DNA from: CAKZQX01 sp034437035 | GTDB taxonomy: Bacteria > Chloroflexota > Chloroflexia > Chloroflexales > Chloroflexaceae | Assembly: GCA_034437035.1 (NCBI GenBank) | Contig: DAOTUI010000096.1 | Coordinates: 1 to 64,000, forward strand | Direction: 5' to 3' | DNA: 64,000 nucleotides | Shown here: positions 17,655 to 25,936 of the stretch, piece by piece | Position numbering within the stretch: the stretch's first letter is position 1 | Layout of the letters: the number at the start of each line of letters is the position of its first letter | Made by a program: the position numbers and the translations under genes | The notes under the pieces: model-generated | Database searches by the model: none | Told to the model about the DNA's origin: nothing | The model's input: the letters and a program-made list of their open reading frames with translations, nothing else

Positions 17655-17685
17655 TTGACATCCATGGCATCTATTTCGCTATAAT
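17655..17685 (+). promoter_or_regulatory. consensus promoter without an adjacent gene
   Basis: TTGACA (17655-17660) and TATAAT (17680-17685), both exact consensus, with a 19-bp spacer. The next coding start is 613 bp downstream (18298). The intervening transcript would be non-coding or a very long leader. Confidence 0.55.
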
Positions 17686-18297
17686 AGGTATGCATCATAA
17701 CCAGCGTTCCACCCCTTAGCCCATTCTCTCATTACAATCAGGATACAACCAGGTCGTTTGGAGTGTTGCCACGTATGCCGTATCAACCGGAGTGCCGGTC
17801 TCTTTCCGGCGTCTGGGTATGGGTGCGCGTAAACGGCTAACCGGCCGGTTTGAGTCGCGTTGTTGCGCATGCTGATCCAGACTATAACGCACGGACAGAA
17901 GTGAAGTGATTACAAAGATAGGGCGTAAAGCCCACGAGCTTTCGCCGTGGGATAGAAGCCCTTCACTCGCTTTCGCGGCTTTAGCTTATTGGGTTGCACT
18001 ACAATCCGTTTCGTGGCACAGTTGTTCTATCCGACAAAAGATGGTCGTTGCACTGAAAACGAACCGTGTCCGCCCCTGTGGTGCCGGTTAACTCCAGGCA
18101 TTCCAGCAGACCAGGCGTGCTACTGGCAGGCTGCAACCCTGAATAGACCGCTTCTGTTGTGGACCTTCCTGCTCATGTGCAGGTAGAGCGGACTATACCG
18201 AGTTGCATATGGATGAGCATGCATGGGTGCAAGTCCCGAGAAGTCCACGCGCTTTCGCCGTGGGAGTCATCACAATGTGTTAAGGAGGAACAGACGC
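17686..18297 (+). other. long leader or non-coding transcript; possible IS200/IS605 remnant
   Basis: 612 bp with no supported gene. Two related hairpin-bearing segments, cccacgagctttcgccgtggg (about 17931-17951) and tccacgcgctttcgccgtggga (18244-18265), lie 315 bp apart in the same orientation. Such a CTTTCGCCGTGGG motif is typical of right ends of IS200/IS605 (TnpB) elements, which also overlap a guide-like RNA. No intact TnpA or TnpB frame is present, so at most this is a decayed element. Confidence 0.35.
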
Positions 18298-18858
18298 ATG
18301 TCGTATGGTTATAGCTACTCGATGCGGAGGCAGGTTCAGGCAGAGCCGCAACGTCCTCTGGGCGTAGCAATCATTGCCACGCTGGGTATTCTGAGTGGGT
18401 TAACCTATACTGTTCTGGTGTTGTTCACCGCGTATCTGCGCATGAGTGCGGCATTTTCGTTGACTAGCCCGGCAGGCTATCTTATCGCCGGATTTGGCGT
18501 GTCACTGTTTACGATCTGGTTTTACTGGTCGTTATGGGATCTGCTGGGATGGGCATGGGTTTTCCATATTTTGCTGAATGCCGTGAGTGTTGTGGCTGGT
18601 GTGCTAGGTATTGCCTATGCCGAACCAGTTGCAGCATTCCTGGCAGGCGTTGTTCCGGGCGGCATGGCTACGTCTCCCCTTCAGTTTGGCCTGATCAGCA
18701 CGGCGATTATTGACATGGCATTTAATCTCTGTATAGCAATCTACCTGATCAGTGTGCGCAAGGCGTTTGGCATCGGGGTGCGCCGCCGTCCGGCCTGGGA
18801 ACGTCCGCCCTCATACGCCCGGCCATCTAATCATTCCGGTGTGCCGCGCAGGAACTGA
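18298..18858 (+). CDS. predicted four-helix membrane protein, unknown
   Basis: 186 residues from the ATG at 18298, chosen for the AAGGAGGA Shine-Dalgarno 8 nt upstream. Hydrophobic segments lie at about 24-46, 57-80, 84-114 and 128-152. The C-terminal tail is basic (VRRRPAWERPPSYARP) and probably cytoplasmic; the N terminus is Tyr/Ser/Arg-rich. No domain is recognised. The long untranslated region upstream may contain its leader. Confidence 0.65.
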   Translation: MSYGYSYSMRRQVQAEPQRPLGVAIIATLGILSGLTYTVLVLFTAYLRMSAAFSLTSPAGYLIAGFGVSLFTIWFYWSLWDLLGWAWVFHILLNAVSVVAGVLGIAYAEPVAAFLAGVVPGGMATSPLQFGLISTAIIDMAFNLCIAIYLISVRKAFGIGVRRRPAWERPPSYARPSNHSGVPRRN

Positions 18859-18886
18859 CCCGTCGGCACTTTTACACATTTGTGGG

Positions 18887-21310
18887 CTACGGCAGCAGTT
18901 TGCCGGGGTTAAGCCGCCCTTGCGGGTCAAATGTGGCCTTCAACTGCTGCTGCAACTCCAGCAGTTCCGTTCCCAATGCGGCCTGCAAAAACGGTCGCTT
19001 GAGCGTGCCGATACCATGCTCGCCGGAGAGCGTGCCGCCCAATTCCAGGGCCAGCGTAAAGATCTCTTTGGCGGCCTGCCAGGTGCGCGTCACCTGCGCC
19101 GGATCACGCGCGTCGAAGAGAACATTTGGGTGCAGATTACCGTCACCCGCGTGCCCAAAGATGGCAATGGGCAGATCATATTCGGCAGAAATCTGTTTGA
19201 TCCGGCGAACGGCATTGGCAATCTGGGGCAGCGGCACGCAGATATCTTCGCCCAGGCGGTTGGGTCGCAACCGGTTGAGTGCCGGGGAGATGGCCCGGCG
19301 GGCCTGCCAGAGCGCCGCTTCGTCAGCGGCAGTCTGCGCTACCTGCACCGTACGTGCGCCACCGCGCCGCGCCAGTTCCGCCAGCGCTGCGGCTTCGTCG
19401 GTGACGGCTTCCGGCACGCCATCGGAGAGCAGCAGCAAGAGCGCTCCGGCATCGCGCGGCAATCCCAAGCGCAAATAGTCTTCCACCACGGCAATGGTGG
19501 TGTCGTCCATCAACTCCAGGCCGGCGGGCAACAACCCCGACGCCATAATCGCCTCAACCGTGGCACAGGCTGCGTCAAGCTGGTCAAAAATCGCCATGGC
19601 TGTGCGGCGGGCCGCCGGTTGGGGAATCAGCCGGAGCGTCACCTCGGTGATAACTGCCAGTGTCCCCTCCGAGCCAATCAGCAGTTGCAGCAATCCTGCA
19701 TCCGGTGATTGGGCCGTGATGCCGTCCCCCACCCGTAGAATGCACCCATCGGCCAGCACCGCCGTCAATCCCACGACATAATCAGCGGTTACGCCATACT
19801 TGAGACAGCGCGGTCCACCCGCATTACAGGCAATATTCCCGCCGATGGTCGAAACCCCCTGACTGGAAGGATCGGGCGGATAGAACAGGCCATACGCTTC
19901 GGCGGCGCGCTGGATATCGGCGGTGATCGTGCCCGCCTCGGCGTGAATGACCATCTGCGCGACATCGGCCTGTAGTCGCTCCATCCGGGTTAGCACCAGC
20001 AGAAGCGCCCCCGACGATGGGGTTGCGCCCCCTGCCAGACCACTCCCCGCGCCGCGTGTCACCACCGACACGCCTGACCGGTGCGCCAGCCCGACCACGG
20101 CGCTGACCTCGGCGGTAGATGCCGGGAGCACCACGGCCAGCGGCGCGCCATTCGCCTGCGCGATAGAGGCATCCTGCGCGTAGGTTCCGATATCCTCCGG
20201 TCGGGTCAGCAGATAGTTCGCACCAACGATCTCCCGTAATCCAGAGAGCAGCGGTTGCCGCGTAGCAAATGGCGTATCGACCATACTCGCTGTCTCTTTG
20301 CGAGTCATCGGTTGCCAGTCGCCAATGCCCTGTCGCCGGGCCGCATACTGCCAGAACTGCCGCATCAGATCGCTCATGCCACGCTCGGTGCAGAGCGTTC
20401 CCCCCAGTTGCCGGGCCAGGTGGTAAACCAGCGCGGCCGCCTGGGTCACTTCGCCCGTACGCTCCCCCGGAAATGTCAGATGGAACGTGCCGGTGCCCAG
20501 ATCGCTCCACAGCGGTAGCTCCAGCCCGTAGCGGCGCAGGATTATGTCCGCCTGCCGCGCAAACTCCGGTAGCGTAGCCCGGGGCAGCGCCAGATCCAGA
20601 CGGCCCGCAATAGCGTCAGACTCGGCGGTGGCACGGTGCTCCCAGGGGTGCCAGGCAGTTTCGGATTGGGTTACGGCTGCGCCGACTGCCGTGGCGCGGG
20701 TCACAATCTCGCTGGCCTGACGTTCAAGCAGGGCCGCGGTTCCCTCCAGTTCTGCCAGCAGCATGCAGGTCTCTGCCTGTTCCAGCAGGGCCAGCGCGCT
20801 CAGTTCCAACCGGGCGGCAAGCAGATCGGCGGCGAGGTACACGGCGGCCGGCAGATCGGAGCACTCCAGCAGCAGCGCGCGGCGCAGCGGCGGCAGCGGA
20901 CGCAGGTTCACGGTGATATCCAGCAGCGCGCCGGCCGCGATCCAGTTGCCCACCAGGGCGCGTGGCAATCCATAGCCGGTTGCCCGCTTGAGCGTTGGCC
21001 CCCCGAGAATGATAGGATGATCGGGCGCGTTTGCCGGTGCCAGTGTAGCAGCGCGCAGGTAACGGGCGATGGTGCCATAGCGGAAGCGTCGCCGTCCTCC
21101 GGCGTTGCGGTGAACCAGATCAGCCAGAGTCAGGCCCGGTTCCAGGGGCATAATCGGCAGACAGAGGCCATAGGATTGCAGCGTTACATTCAGCGTTGCA
21201 ACCGGCACATCGGCCCCGGCGGTTGCCAACAGCGCACCCGGCTGTACCTGAATCGTTGCGGACAGGGGAGTGGTCATTGGGGACGGGGTATCACCTGCTG
21301 GTACGGGCAT
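18887..21310 (-). CDS. double-module FAD-linked oxidase, GlcD-like (glycolate/lactate dehydrogenase type)
   Basis: 807 residues from the ATG at 21310 (GGAG 5 nt upstream). The C-terminal ~455 residues are a complete GlcD-type oxidase: FAD-binding PCMH domain with VVTRGAGSGLAGGATPSSG, PPDPSSQGVSTIGGNIACNA and IGSEGTLAVITEVTLR, then the FAD_lactate_DH C domain with FGHAGDGNLHPNVLF and LSGEHGIGTLKRPFL. The N-terminal ~340 residues look like a second, degenerate FAD-oxidase/GlcE-like half (RFRYGTIARYLRAATL; GTGTFHLTF). Normal GlcD is about 460-500 residues, so this appears to be a subunit fusion. Substrate is a 2-hydroxy acid by family; unproven here. Confidence 0.82.
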   Translation of the reverse strand: MPVPAGDTPSPMTTPLSATIQVQPGALLATAGADVPVATLNVTLQSYGLCLPIMPLEPGLTLADLVHRNAGGRRRFRYGTIARYLRAATLAPANAPDHPIILGGPTLKRATGYGLPRALVGNWIAAGALLDITVNLRPLPPLRRALLLECSDLPAAVYLAADLLAARLELSALALLEQAETCMLLAELEGTAALLERQASEIVTRATAVGAAVTQSETAWHPWEHRATAESDAIAGRLDLALPRATLPEFARQADIILRRYGLELPLWSDLGTGTFHLTFPGERTGEVTQAAALVYHLARQLGGTLCTERGMSDLMRQFWQYAARRQGIGDWQPMTRKETASMVDTPFATRQPLLSGLREIVGANYLLTRPEDIGTYAQDASIAQANGAPLAVVLPASTAEVSAVVGLAHRSGVSVVTRGAGSGLAGGATPSSGALLLVLTRMERLQADVAQMVIHAEAGTITADIQRAAEAYGLFYPPDPSSQGVSTIGGNIACNAGGPRCLKYGVTADYVVGLTAVLADGCILRVGDGITAQSPDAGLLQLLIGSEGTLAVITEVTLRLIPQPAARRTAMAIFDQLDAACATVEAIMASGLLPAGLELMDDTTIAVVEDYLRLGLPRDAGALLLLLSDGVPEAVTDEAAALAELARRGGARTVQVAQTAADEAALWQARRAISPALNRLRPNRLGEDICVPLPQIANAVRRIKQISAEYDLPIAIFGHAGDGNLHPNVLFDARDPAQVTRTWQAAKEIFTLALELGGTLSGEHGIGTLKRPFLQAALGTELLELQQQLKATFDPQGRLNPGKLLP

Positions 21311-21405
21311 GTCATCTCCAGAAAAAGTAACGCGGCAAAGATGCCGGCAACTGTCCAATCGCAGGTTGCCTTAGCGCATCTTTGCCGCGTGCTGCATTGC
21401 CGGCG

Positions 21406-22074
21406 CTAGAACACTTCAAACCGTATGCCACGGGCGACGGTGCTGTCGTATCCCTGAATAGTCATCACCCATATGCCGCGTGGTGCATCGTACGGCACCT
21501 GCCAGGTAAGATCAACCCGGCCGGTTTCATCGGCGTCGGCGCCTTTGGGGAACGCCGCGTAGATACTGCCGTCGGGCGCGGTGATCCAGTAGCTGATCTC
21601 CTCGTTGTCGTCATAGCCTTTCGCAGCGAAGGCAAACTCGGTGCCTGCCGGACCACTGGGCGGCGCAACCTTGATCTGGAAGTCCTCCGGATCATTCGGG
21701 TTGGGATCACGCCCAATGACCACAAACGAAGCAACGACCGGCTCCTGGGAATCTTCGCCGTAGGCGGTCAGAAACCAGCGTCCGCCGTCGGCATCTTCGG
21801 GTACCTCGAAAAATATCTCGACATAGCCACTGTCACGGGAAGCCTCAACGCGTTCGCCCCCTAGAACGGCACCGTGGGGATTGGTTGTCCACCAGAAAAC
21901 CCGTTCCCCACGTTCAAAATTGCGCCCAAAGAGGCGTAGCGTTGATCCCGCTTCGACCGCTGGGCGTTCCGGTTCCAGGGTTATGGTCTGGGCCTGAACG
22001 ACAGTGCCGGGCAGCAGCGTGACCGCCAGTAGTACGATAAGAATTGTTCCTGCGATGTTCCATTGTCGCTTCAT
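21406..22074 (-). CDS. secreted beta-sandwich (IPT/TIG-like) protein
   Basis: 222 residues from the ATG at 22074, chosen for the AAGGAGG Shine-Dalgarno; the longer open frame upstream is unlikely. An N-terminal signal peptide (MKRQWNIAGTILIVLLAVTL, cleavage likely after VQAQ) precedes two repeats of about 90 residues. Each has an extracellular Ig-like pattern: LEPERPAVEAGSTLRLFGRNF and VAPPSGPAGTEFAFAAKGY, each ending with a GxWxxT strand. Function is unknown, probably surface or periplasmic. Confidence 0.72.
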   Translation of the reverse strand: MKRQWNIAGTILIVLLAVTLLPGTVVQAQTITLEPERPAVEAGSTLRLFGRNFERGERVFWWTTNPHGAVLGGERVEASRDSGYVEIFFEVPEDADGGRWFLTAYGEDSQEPVVASFVVIGRDPNPNDPEDFQIKVAPPSGPAGTEFAFAAKGYDDNEEISYWITAPDGSIYAAFPKGADADETGRVDLTWQVPYDAPRGIWVMTIQGYDSTVARGIRFEVF

Positions 22075-22308
22075 AGCTTGCCTCCTTCGGTTATGCGCGC
22101 AGGATGGCAGGGATAGCCGGGATCGGCTCCCGCTACGCCCCGTCAGATCTGCCTCTTCTGATAATTGTCCCTGTGCCCCTATTGTACACCATCTGCACCG
22201 CGCTGCCCTCGTACCCCGGTTGCAATCACACCGCCACCCTCGGACGGAGAGCAACCCCGTCCCTCTGACCAGTACCACCGGGCGTTTATAATAACCCAGC
22301 ACAAACAG

Positions 22309-22363
22309 TACGGACTACGGATTACGGATTACGGATTACGGACTACGGACTACGAACTACGGA
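22309..22363. repeat. heptamer tandem repeat, unit tacggay
   Basis: Seven full units (tacggac, tacggat x3, tacggac x2, tacgaac) plus a partial one. The array abuts the NUDIX gene; its last tacgga supplies the GGAG Shine-Dalgarno at 22361-22364. Confidence 0.88.
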
Positions 22364-22371
22364 GAAATCAG

Positions 22372-22926
22372 ATGTCTCTGCCAACAATTGATGCCTACCC
22401 GACCACCTACCAGTTCCACTTCTGCCCGCTCGACGGGACGCCGCTGGAACGTGTGCCACGGCATGAGCGGGAGCGGCTCTGCTGCCCGAGCTGTGGCTGG
22501 GTGTTCTACCCAAACCCCAACATCGCCGCAACGGTGGTGGTGGAGTATCAGGGCGGAATTGTCCTGCTGAAGCGCAATATTCCACCGGATCGCGGGATCT
22601 GGCATCTACCCATCGGTCATGCCGAGTTTGGCGAAGATCCGGCGGATACGGCCATCCGCGAAGTTCAGGAAGAAACCGGCCTGGATGTGACCGATCTGCG
22701 CTTTCTGGGGTATGAGCATAGCCCTGGGTATGGCGATCCATGCATGTTTTACATTGTCTTCTGCTTCGCGGCGCGGGCCGTGAGCGGTACCCTGGGTGGG
22801 GATGCAACTGAAGTCAGTGAAGCACGCATCGTTCCCCTGGAAGAAGTACCGGAACTGAAATGGAGTAGCCAGCGCAAAGCCCTGGCAGCCTACCGCCGGC
22901 ACCAGGGGACAGGGGATAGGGGATAG
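22372..22926 (+). CDS. NUDIX hydrolase with N-terminal zinc ribbon
   Basis: 184 residues from the ATG at 22372, with GGAG 7 nt upstream contributed by the heptamer array. Residues about 17-50 form a zinc ribbon (FCPLDG ... CCPSCGWVFYPNP). The NUDIX box is complete: GHAEFGEDPADTAIREVQEE, then TGL (Gx5Ex7REUxEExGU). The zinc-ribbon NUDIX architecture is like NudC-type or ADP-ribose pyrophosphatase relatives; the nucleotide substrate cannot be told. The C-terminal GTGDRG is encoded by the start of another heptamer array. A TATAAT lies at 22287-22292. Confidence 0.87.
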   Translation: MSLPTIDAYPTTYQFHFCPLDGTPLERVPRHERERLCCPSCGWVFYPNPNIAATVVVEYQGGIVLLKRNIPPDRGIWHLPIGHAEFGEDPADTAIREVQEETGLDVTDLRFLGYEHSPGYGDPCMFYIVFCFAARAVSGTLGGDATEVSEARIVPLEEVPELKWSSQRKALAAYRRHQGTGDRG

Positions 22927-22960
22927 AGGATAGAGGATAGAGGATAGAGGATAGAGCAGA
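22912..22960. repeat. heptamer tandem repeat, unit gaggata
   Basis: Units ggggata x2 and gaggata x4 in strict 7-bp register. It overlaps the stop codon of the NUDIX gene, so the gene end has been shaped by repeat growth. Confidence 0.85.
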
Positions 22961-23056
22961 CCACCGTGCCGGTTCAGGAGACATTTTCTGCATCCGGGGA
23001 AGTTGCGGACGCGCAGAAGCGCGTCCCTACCAGGTGCTTAAGGATTTCTCCTATCA

Positions 23057-23079
23057 CCTGCAACCTGTAACCTGTAACC
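23057..23079. repeat. short heptamer repeat, unit cctgtaa x3
   Basis: cctgcaa, cctgtaa, cctgtaa, cct, immediately before the end of the convergent VWA gene. Confidence 0.7.
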
Positions 23080-23083
23080 TATC

Positions 23084-24478
23084 TCATGCCTCCTCACTCC
23101 GCAGCCGCCGGGTGGCGTAGGTCAGCTCTTTCGCGCCAACGCCGCTGGTCTGGCCGGTCTGCTCCAGAGATAACGCTTCATATAACGCAGCGGCCGCCAG
23201 ATCATTCTCGCCAAGATCCGTCAGGCGGTCTACGGCGGCGCGTAACCGTGTAGCCGCAGCAGCATGATCGCCTCTGGCAGCGGCTTCCAACGCCTGCCGT
23301 TGCAATCGGGCAGCGTGAGCATAGGCGACGGCCTCCAGCACGGCGGCGGGTGGGGCCGCAGGCGTTCGGGTGTAGGTTGCAACCAGATCGTGGGTTGTCG
23401 TAGGCAGATCAGGGCTGTTCAGGATCAGCCGGGCCAGGCGCATTCGGCGCGCCGTACCATCGTCCACCGGACTGATCGCCGGGTGGAGCGGCGGCGTGGC
23501 AGGAACCAGCAGTTCAAGCAGGATTGTCACCGGGGTGCCGGACTCCAGATCGCCCGGGTAGAGCTTCACCGTGCGCGGATCATCCAGGGTTGGCGTAAGC
23601 TGCGACAGCGCCGGTTGAATGCGGGTAGCCCGTCGCAGCGTGACCTCCCGGCTAAACCGGAACGTCAGCGTCACCGTGCGCAGCGTTACCGCGCGGGCGG
23701 CTGCCAGTTCCTGCGTGACGGCCCGGGGAATATTGGCGGCATGACGCATAAACATGGCGCGTCCCCCGCCGGCATCGGCCAGGGCGGTCAGCAGGTCATC
23801 CTGAAAATCCCCCCCCAGCCCCAGCGTGCTGATGGTCACGCCCGCGGCGGCAGCCTGCTGCGCCGGCGTCAGGCAGGTATCGGGATACTGCGTAAAACCG
23901 TCGGTCATCAGCAGGATGCGTTCGGTCTTTGTATCGCCGGCAGCACGTCCGCGTACCAGTTCGTTCAGTGCCAGATGCAACCCCCGCGCCAGATCAGTCG
24001 CCTCACCCAGATCGATCATTTTGAGTTGTTCAATACCCTGCACCAGCACAGCCCGGTCAGCCCCGCTGGTATTGGGCACAAGCACCCGCGCATGTTCGGC
24101 GCAGGCAACCAGGGTAAACCGATCAGCCGCGTCCATCTGTTCCACCACACTGTGCAGGGCGCGAGCAGTGTAGTCCAGGGCGCTGGGCGTCTCACCGCGT
24201 AGCTGCGGGTCAACCGGTTCGCTCAGTTGCCAGACCGGAATGCCATCGACCAGCACTTCATGGGCGCCACCCGCGCGAACCAGTTGCCGAAACTGGGCTT
24301 CATCAACGATGGGAATACGCATTGAGCGGCTGGCATCGGCAACCAGCGCCCAGTTGACCGGGCGGGCACCACTGCTGCCGGCCTGGGGCCGGAGTGTCAC
24401 CAGCAGATAGCAGATCTGGGGCGTGTCGAGTTGGGCCAGGGTGGGTTCGGTTGGTTGCAGGATCAGGTTCAGTGTCAT
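23084..24478 (-). CDS. von Willebrand factor A domain protein
   Basis: 464 residues from the ATG at 24478. The VWA domain occupies about residues 38-215, with MIDAS motif DASRSM (DxSxS) and MTDGFTQYPDT supplying the later metal-binding Asp. A beta-sandwich region follows. The C-terminal 80 residues (AAATRLRAAVDRLTDLGENDL ... ELTYATRRLRSEEA) closely match the tail of the VWA protein at 31475-32719, so the two are paralogues. This copy sits alone, away from the PP2C genes. A TATAAT lies on the minus strand at 24527-24532. Confidence 0.85.
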   Translation of the reverse strand: MTLNLILQPTEPTLAQLDTPQICYLLVTLRPQAGSSGARPVNWALVADASRSMRIPIVDEAQFRQLVRAGGAHEVLVDGIPVWQLSEPVDPQLRGETPSALDYTARALHSVVEQMDAADRFTLVACAEHARVLVPNTSGADRAVLVQGIEQLKMIDLGEATDLARGLHLALNELVRGRAAGDTKTERILLMTDGFTQYPDTCLTPAQQAAAAGVTISTLGLGGDFQDDLLTALADAGGGRAMFMRHAANIPRAVTQELAAARAVTLRTVTLTFRFSREVTLRRATRIQPALSQLTPTLDDPRTVKLYPGDLESGTPVTILLELLVPATPPLHPAISPVDDGTARRMRLARLILNSPDLPTTTHDLVATYTRTPAAPPAAVLEAVAYAHAARLQRQALEAAARGDHAAAATRLRAAVDRLTDLGENDLAAAALYEALSLEQTGQTSGVGAKELTYATRRLRSEEA

Positions 24479-24561
24479 AACTATCTCGCATATCAACTGC
24501 CGGACATGTTGAACTGGACCTCCTGATTATAACGTGAATATGTTGCCCCGGCCAACAACTG

Positions 24562-25026
24562 ATGCAACCGGCCCAGACGGTGCTTGTGGTTGAGGTGCCC
24601 GGCATGGGTGACGTGGTACAGTCCATCAAGGCGGGCATCCTGGAGATTGCCGACATTTTTGTGGTCAACAAGGCCGATCGCGCCGGAGCGGACCAGACCG
24701 TGCAGCAACTGCGCGCGATGCTGCATCTGGGCGCACCGGCCGCCGACGGTTGGGAGCCGCCGGTGCTGACAGCGGTTGCCATACGCAACGAAGGCAGCGC
24801 TGAAATTATCGCGGCGATTGAGCAGCATACGGCCCATCTTCAAACCAGCAACCAGGGGACGGCGCACGCGCCGGCGCATGCGGAGCGTGAGTTGACTGCC
24901 GCAGTGCAGGAGTTGACCGGGGAACGCCTGCGCGGACCTGCCTGGGACGCCATGGTGCAGCAGATCATAGAGCGCACGCAAGACCCCTACAGCGCCACCG
25001 CAACATTGCTGGACCAGTCTACCTAA
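24562..25026 (+). pseudogene. truncated MeaB/ArgK-type GTPase (C-terminal fragment)
   Basis: 154 residues matching only the second half of MeaB-type G3E GTPases: VLVVEVPGMGDVVQSIKAGILEIADIFVVNKADR carries switch and NKAD motifs (motif given in parts: VEVPGMGD, AGILEIAD, VVNKADR). The Walker A loop and all preceding strands are missing, so it cannot hydrolyse GTP. The sequence differs from the intact MeaB at 5673-6824, so it derives from a separate paralogue. The missing 5-prime half is not found upstream, where the divergent VWA gene begins. Confidence 0.75.
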
Positions 25027-25094
25027 CCGGCTATCAGTACCCGCGTGTGATTGATCCTGCTTCTCAGGCATGGTATAACGATACAGGAATAAAT

Positions 25095-25294
25095 TACACG
25101 ACTTACGCAGTCCCTGACCCGGAAGGGACTTTCGCCTCCGGCAGGGCGGAAGAAACCAGATCTTTTTCACGAAACTTTGGCTCAGAGAGCCAAAGTTTCG
25201 TGAAAAAGATAAAACAGTACCACGCTGCCGCAGGCGAATCCGGCTTCCACCTGGTCAAACGTTCGGTTTGAATGCTTACCGCGTAACTCGTATA
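25095..25294. repeat. nested inverted-repeat element, copy 4 (full length)
   Basis: 200 bp, with ends TACACGACTTACGCAGT and ACCGCGTAACTCGTATA. Box A is intact and box B has one change. The hairpin is the longest clean one here: 24-bp arms at 25160-25183 and 25187-25210, loop aga. Confidence 0.88.
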
Positions 25295-25366
25295 ATTTAC
25301 AGGAATAGTTTACAGGATATAGTTAGCGCAGCAAAACAGCGCGTGAGTTTAGGAGGTTCTGGATTG

Positions 25367-25885
25367 ATGTATCACTCCATCATTGCTGACCTGTTGGAAC
25401 ACCCCAAGGTGATGGAGACCCGCGAGCAGATGCACCATAGCATCCCCAAGCATGATCATCTCCTGCGTTCGGCCCGGTATTCTTACCGTCTGGCTCCCCT
25501 GTTTGGAGCTGATCGGCAGATCTGCACCCGTGCAGCGATTCTGCATGATCTCGACTCGCGTCTGGGTACGATTAGCACCCACGGCGCAGTTGCGGCCCGG
25601 CTTGCCGCCGAACTTGGCGAACCGGAGGCCGTCGGATATGCTATTATCAGCCATATGTACCCGTTTGGCCCTGCGCCAACCACGCGGGAAGGCTGGGTGC
25701 TGGTACTTGCCGACAAACTCGCCTCCTTCTCGGATATGACATCGTTTGCGCGCGGCCTGTTGACCGGGCACAGCCTGTCTGTCCGGCGGCGTCTGCTGAA
25801 CACTGATCCCTTTTATGTTGAACGAAGAATGCGGAAACGCTCCCGGTTGGTTGATCTGGTGCGGCGGCGGCGCGAAGCTGCGTGA
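25367..25885 (+). CDS. HD-domain phosphohydrolase family protein
   Basis: 172 residues from the ATG at 25367, chosen for AGGAGG 10 nt upstream; the open frame reaches back into the repeat element. The HD-superfamily metal ligands are visible: HDHLLRSARYSYRLA (His), AAILHDLDSR (His-Asp) and a later AIISHMYPFGP His, with LVLADKLASFSD supplying the last Asp. Likely hydrolyses a nucleotide or phosphoester; substrate unknown. The C terminus is strongly basic (RRMRKRSRLVDLVRRRREA). Confidence 0.82.
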   Translation: MYHSIIADLLEHPKVMETREQMHHSIPKHDHLLRSARYSYRLAPLFGADRQICTRAAILHDLDSRLGTISTHGAVAARLAAELGEPEAVGYAIISHMYPFGPAPTTREGWVLVLADKLASFSDMTSFARGLLTGHSLSVRRRLLNTDPFYVERRMRKRSRLVDLVRRRREAA

Positions 25886-25936
25886 CCAATCACATTTTGG
25901 AGTGCGGCAGCATGGCTGCCGCATACGCGCTTCGTA

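Noticed and set aside
17498..17719. Small frames between the acidic ORF and the 18298 gene
   Set aside because: Short, overlap the promoter, and show no coding signal or Shine-Dalgarno.
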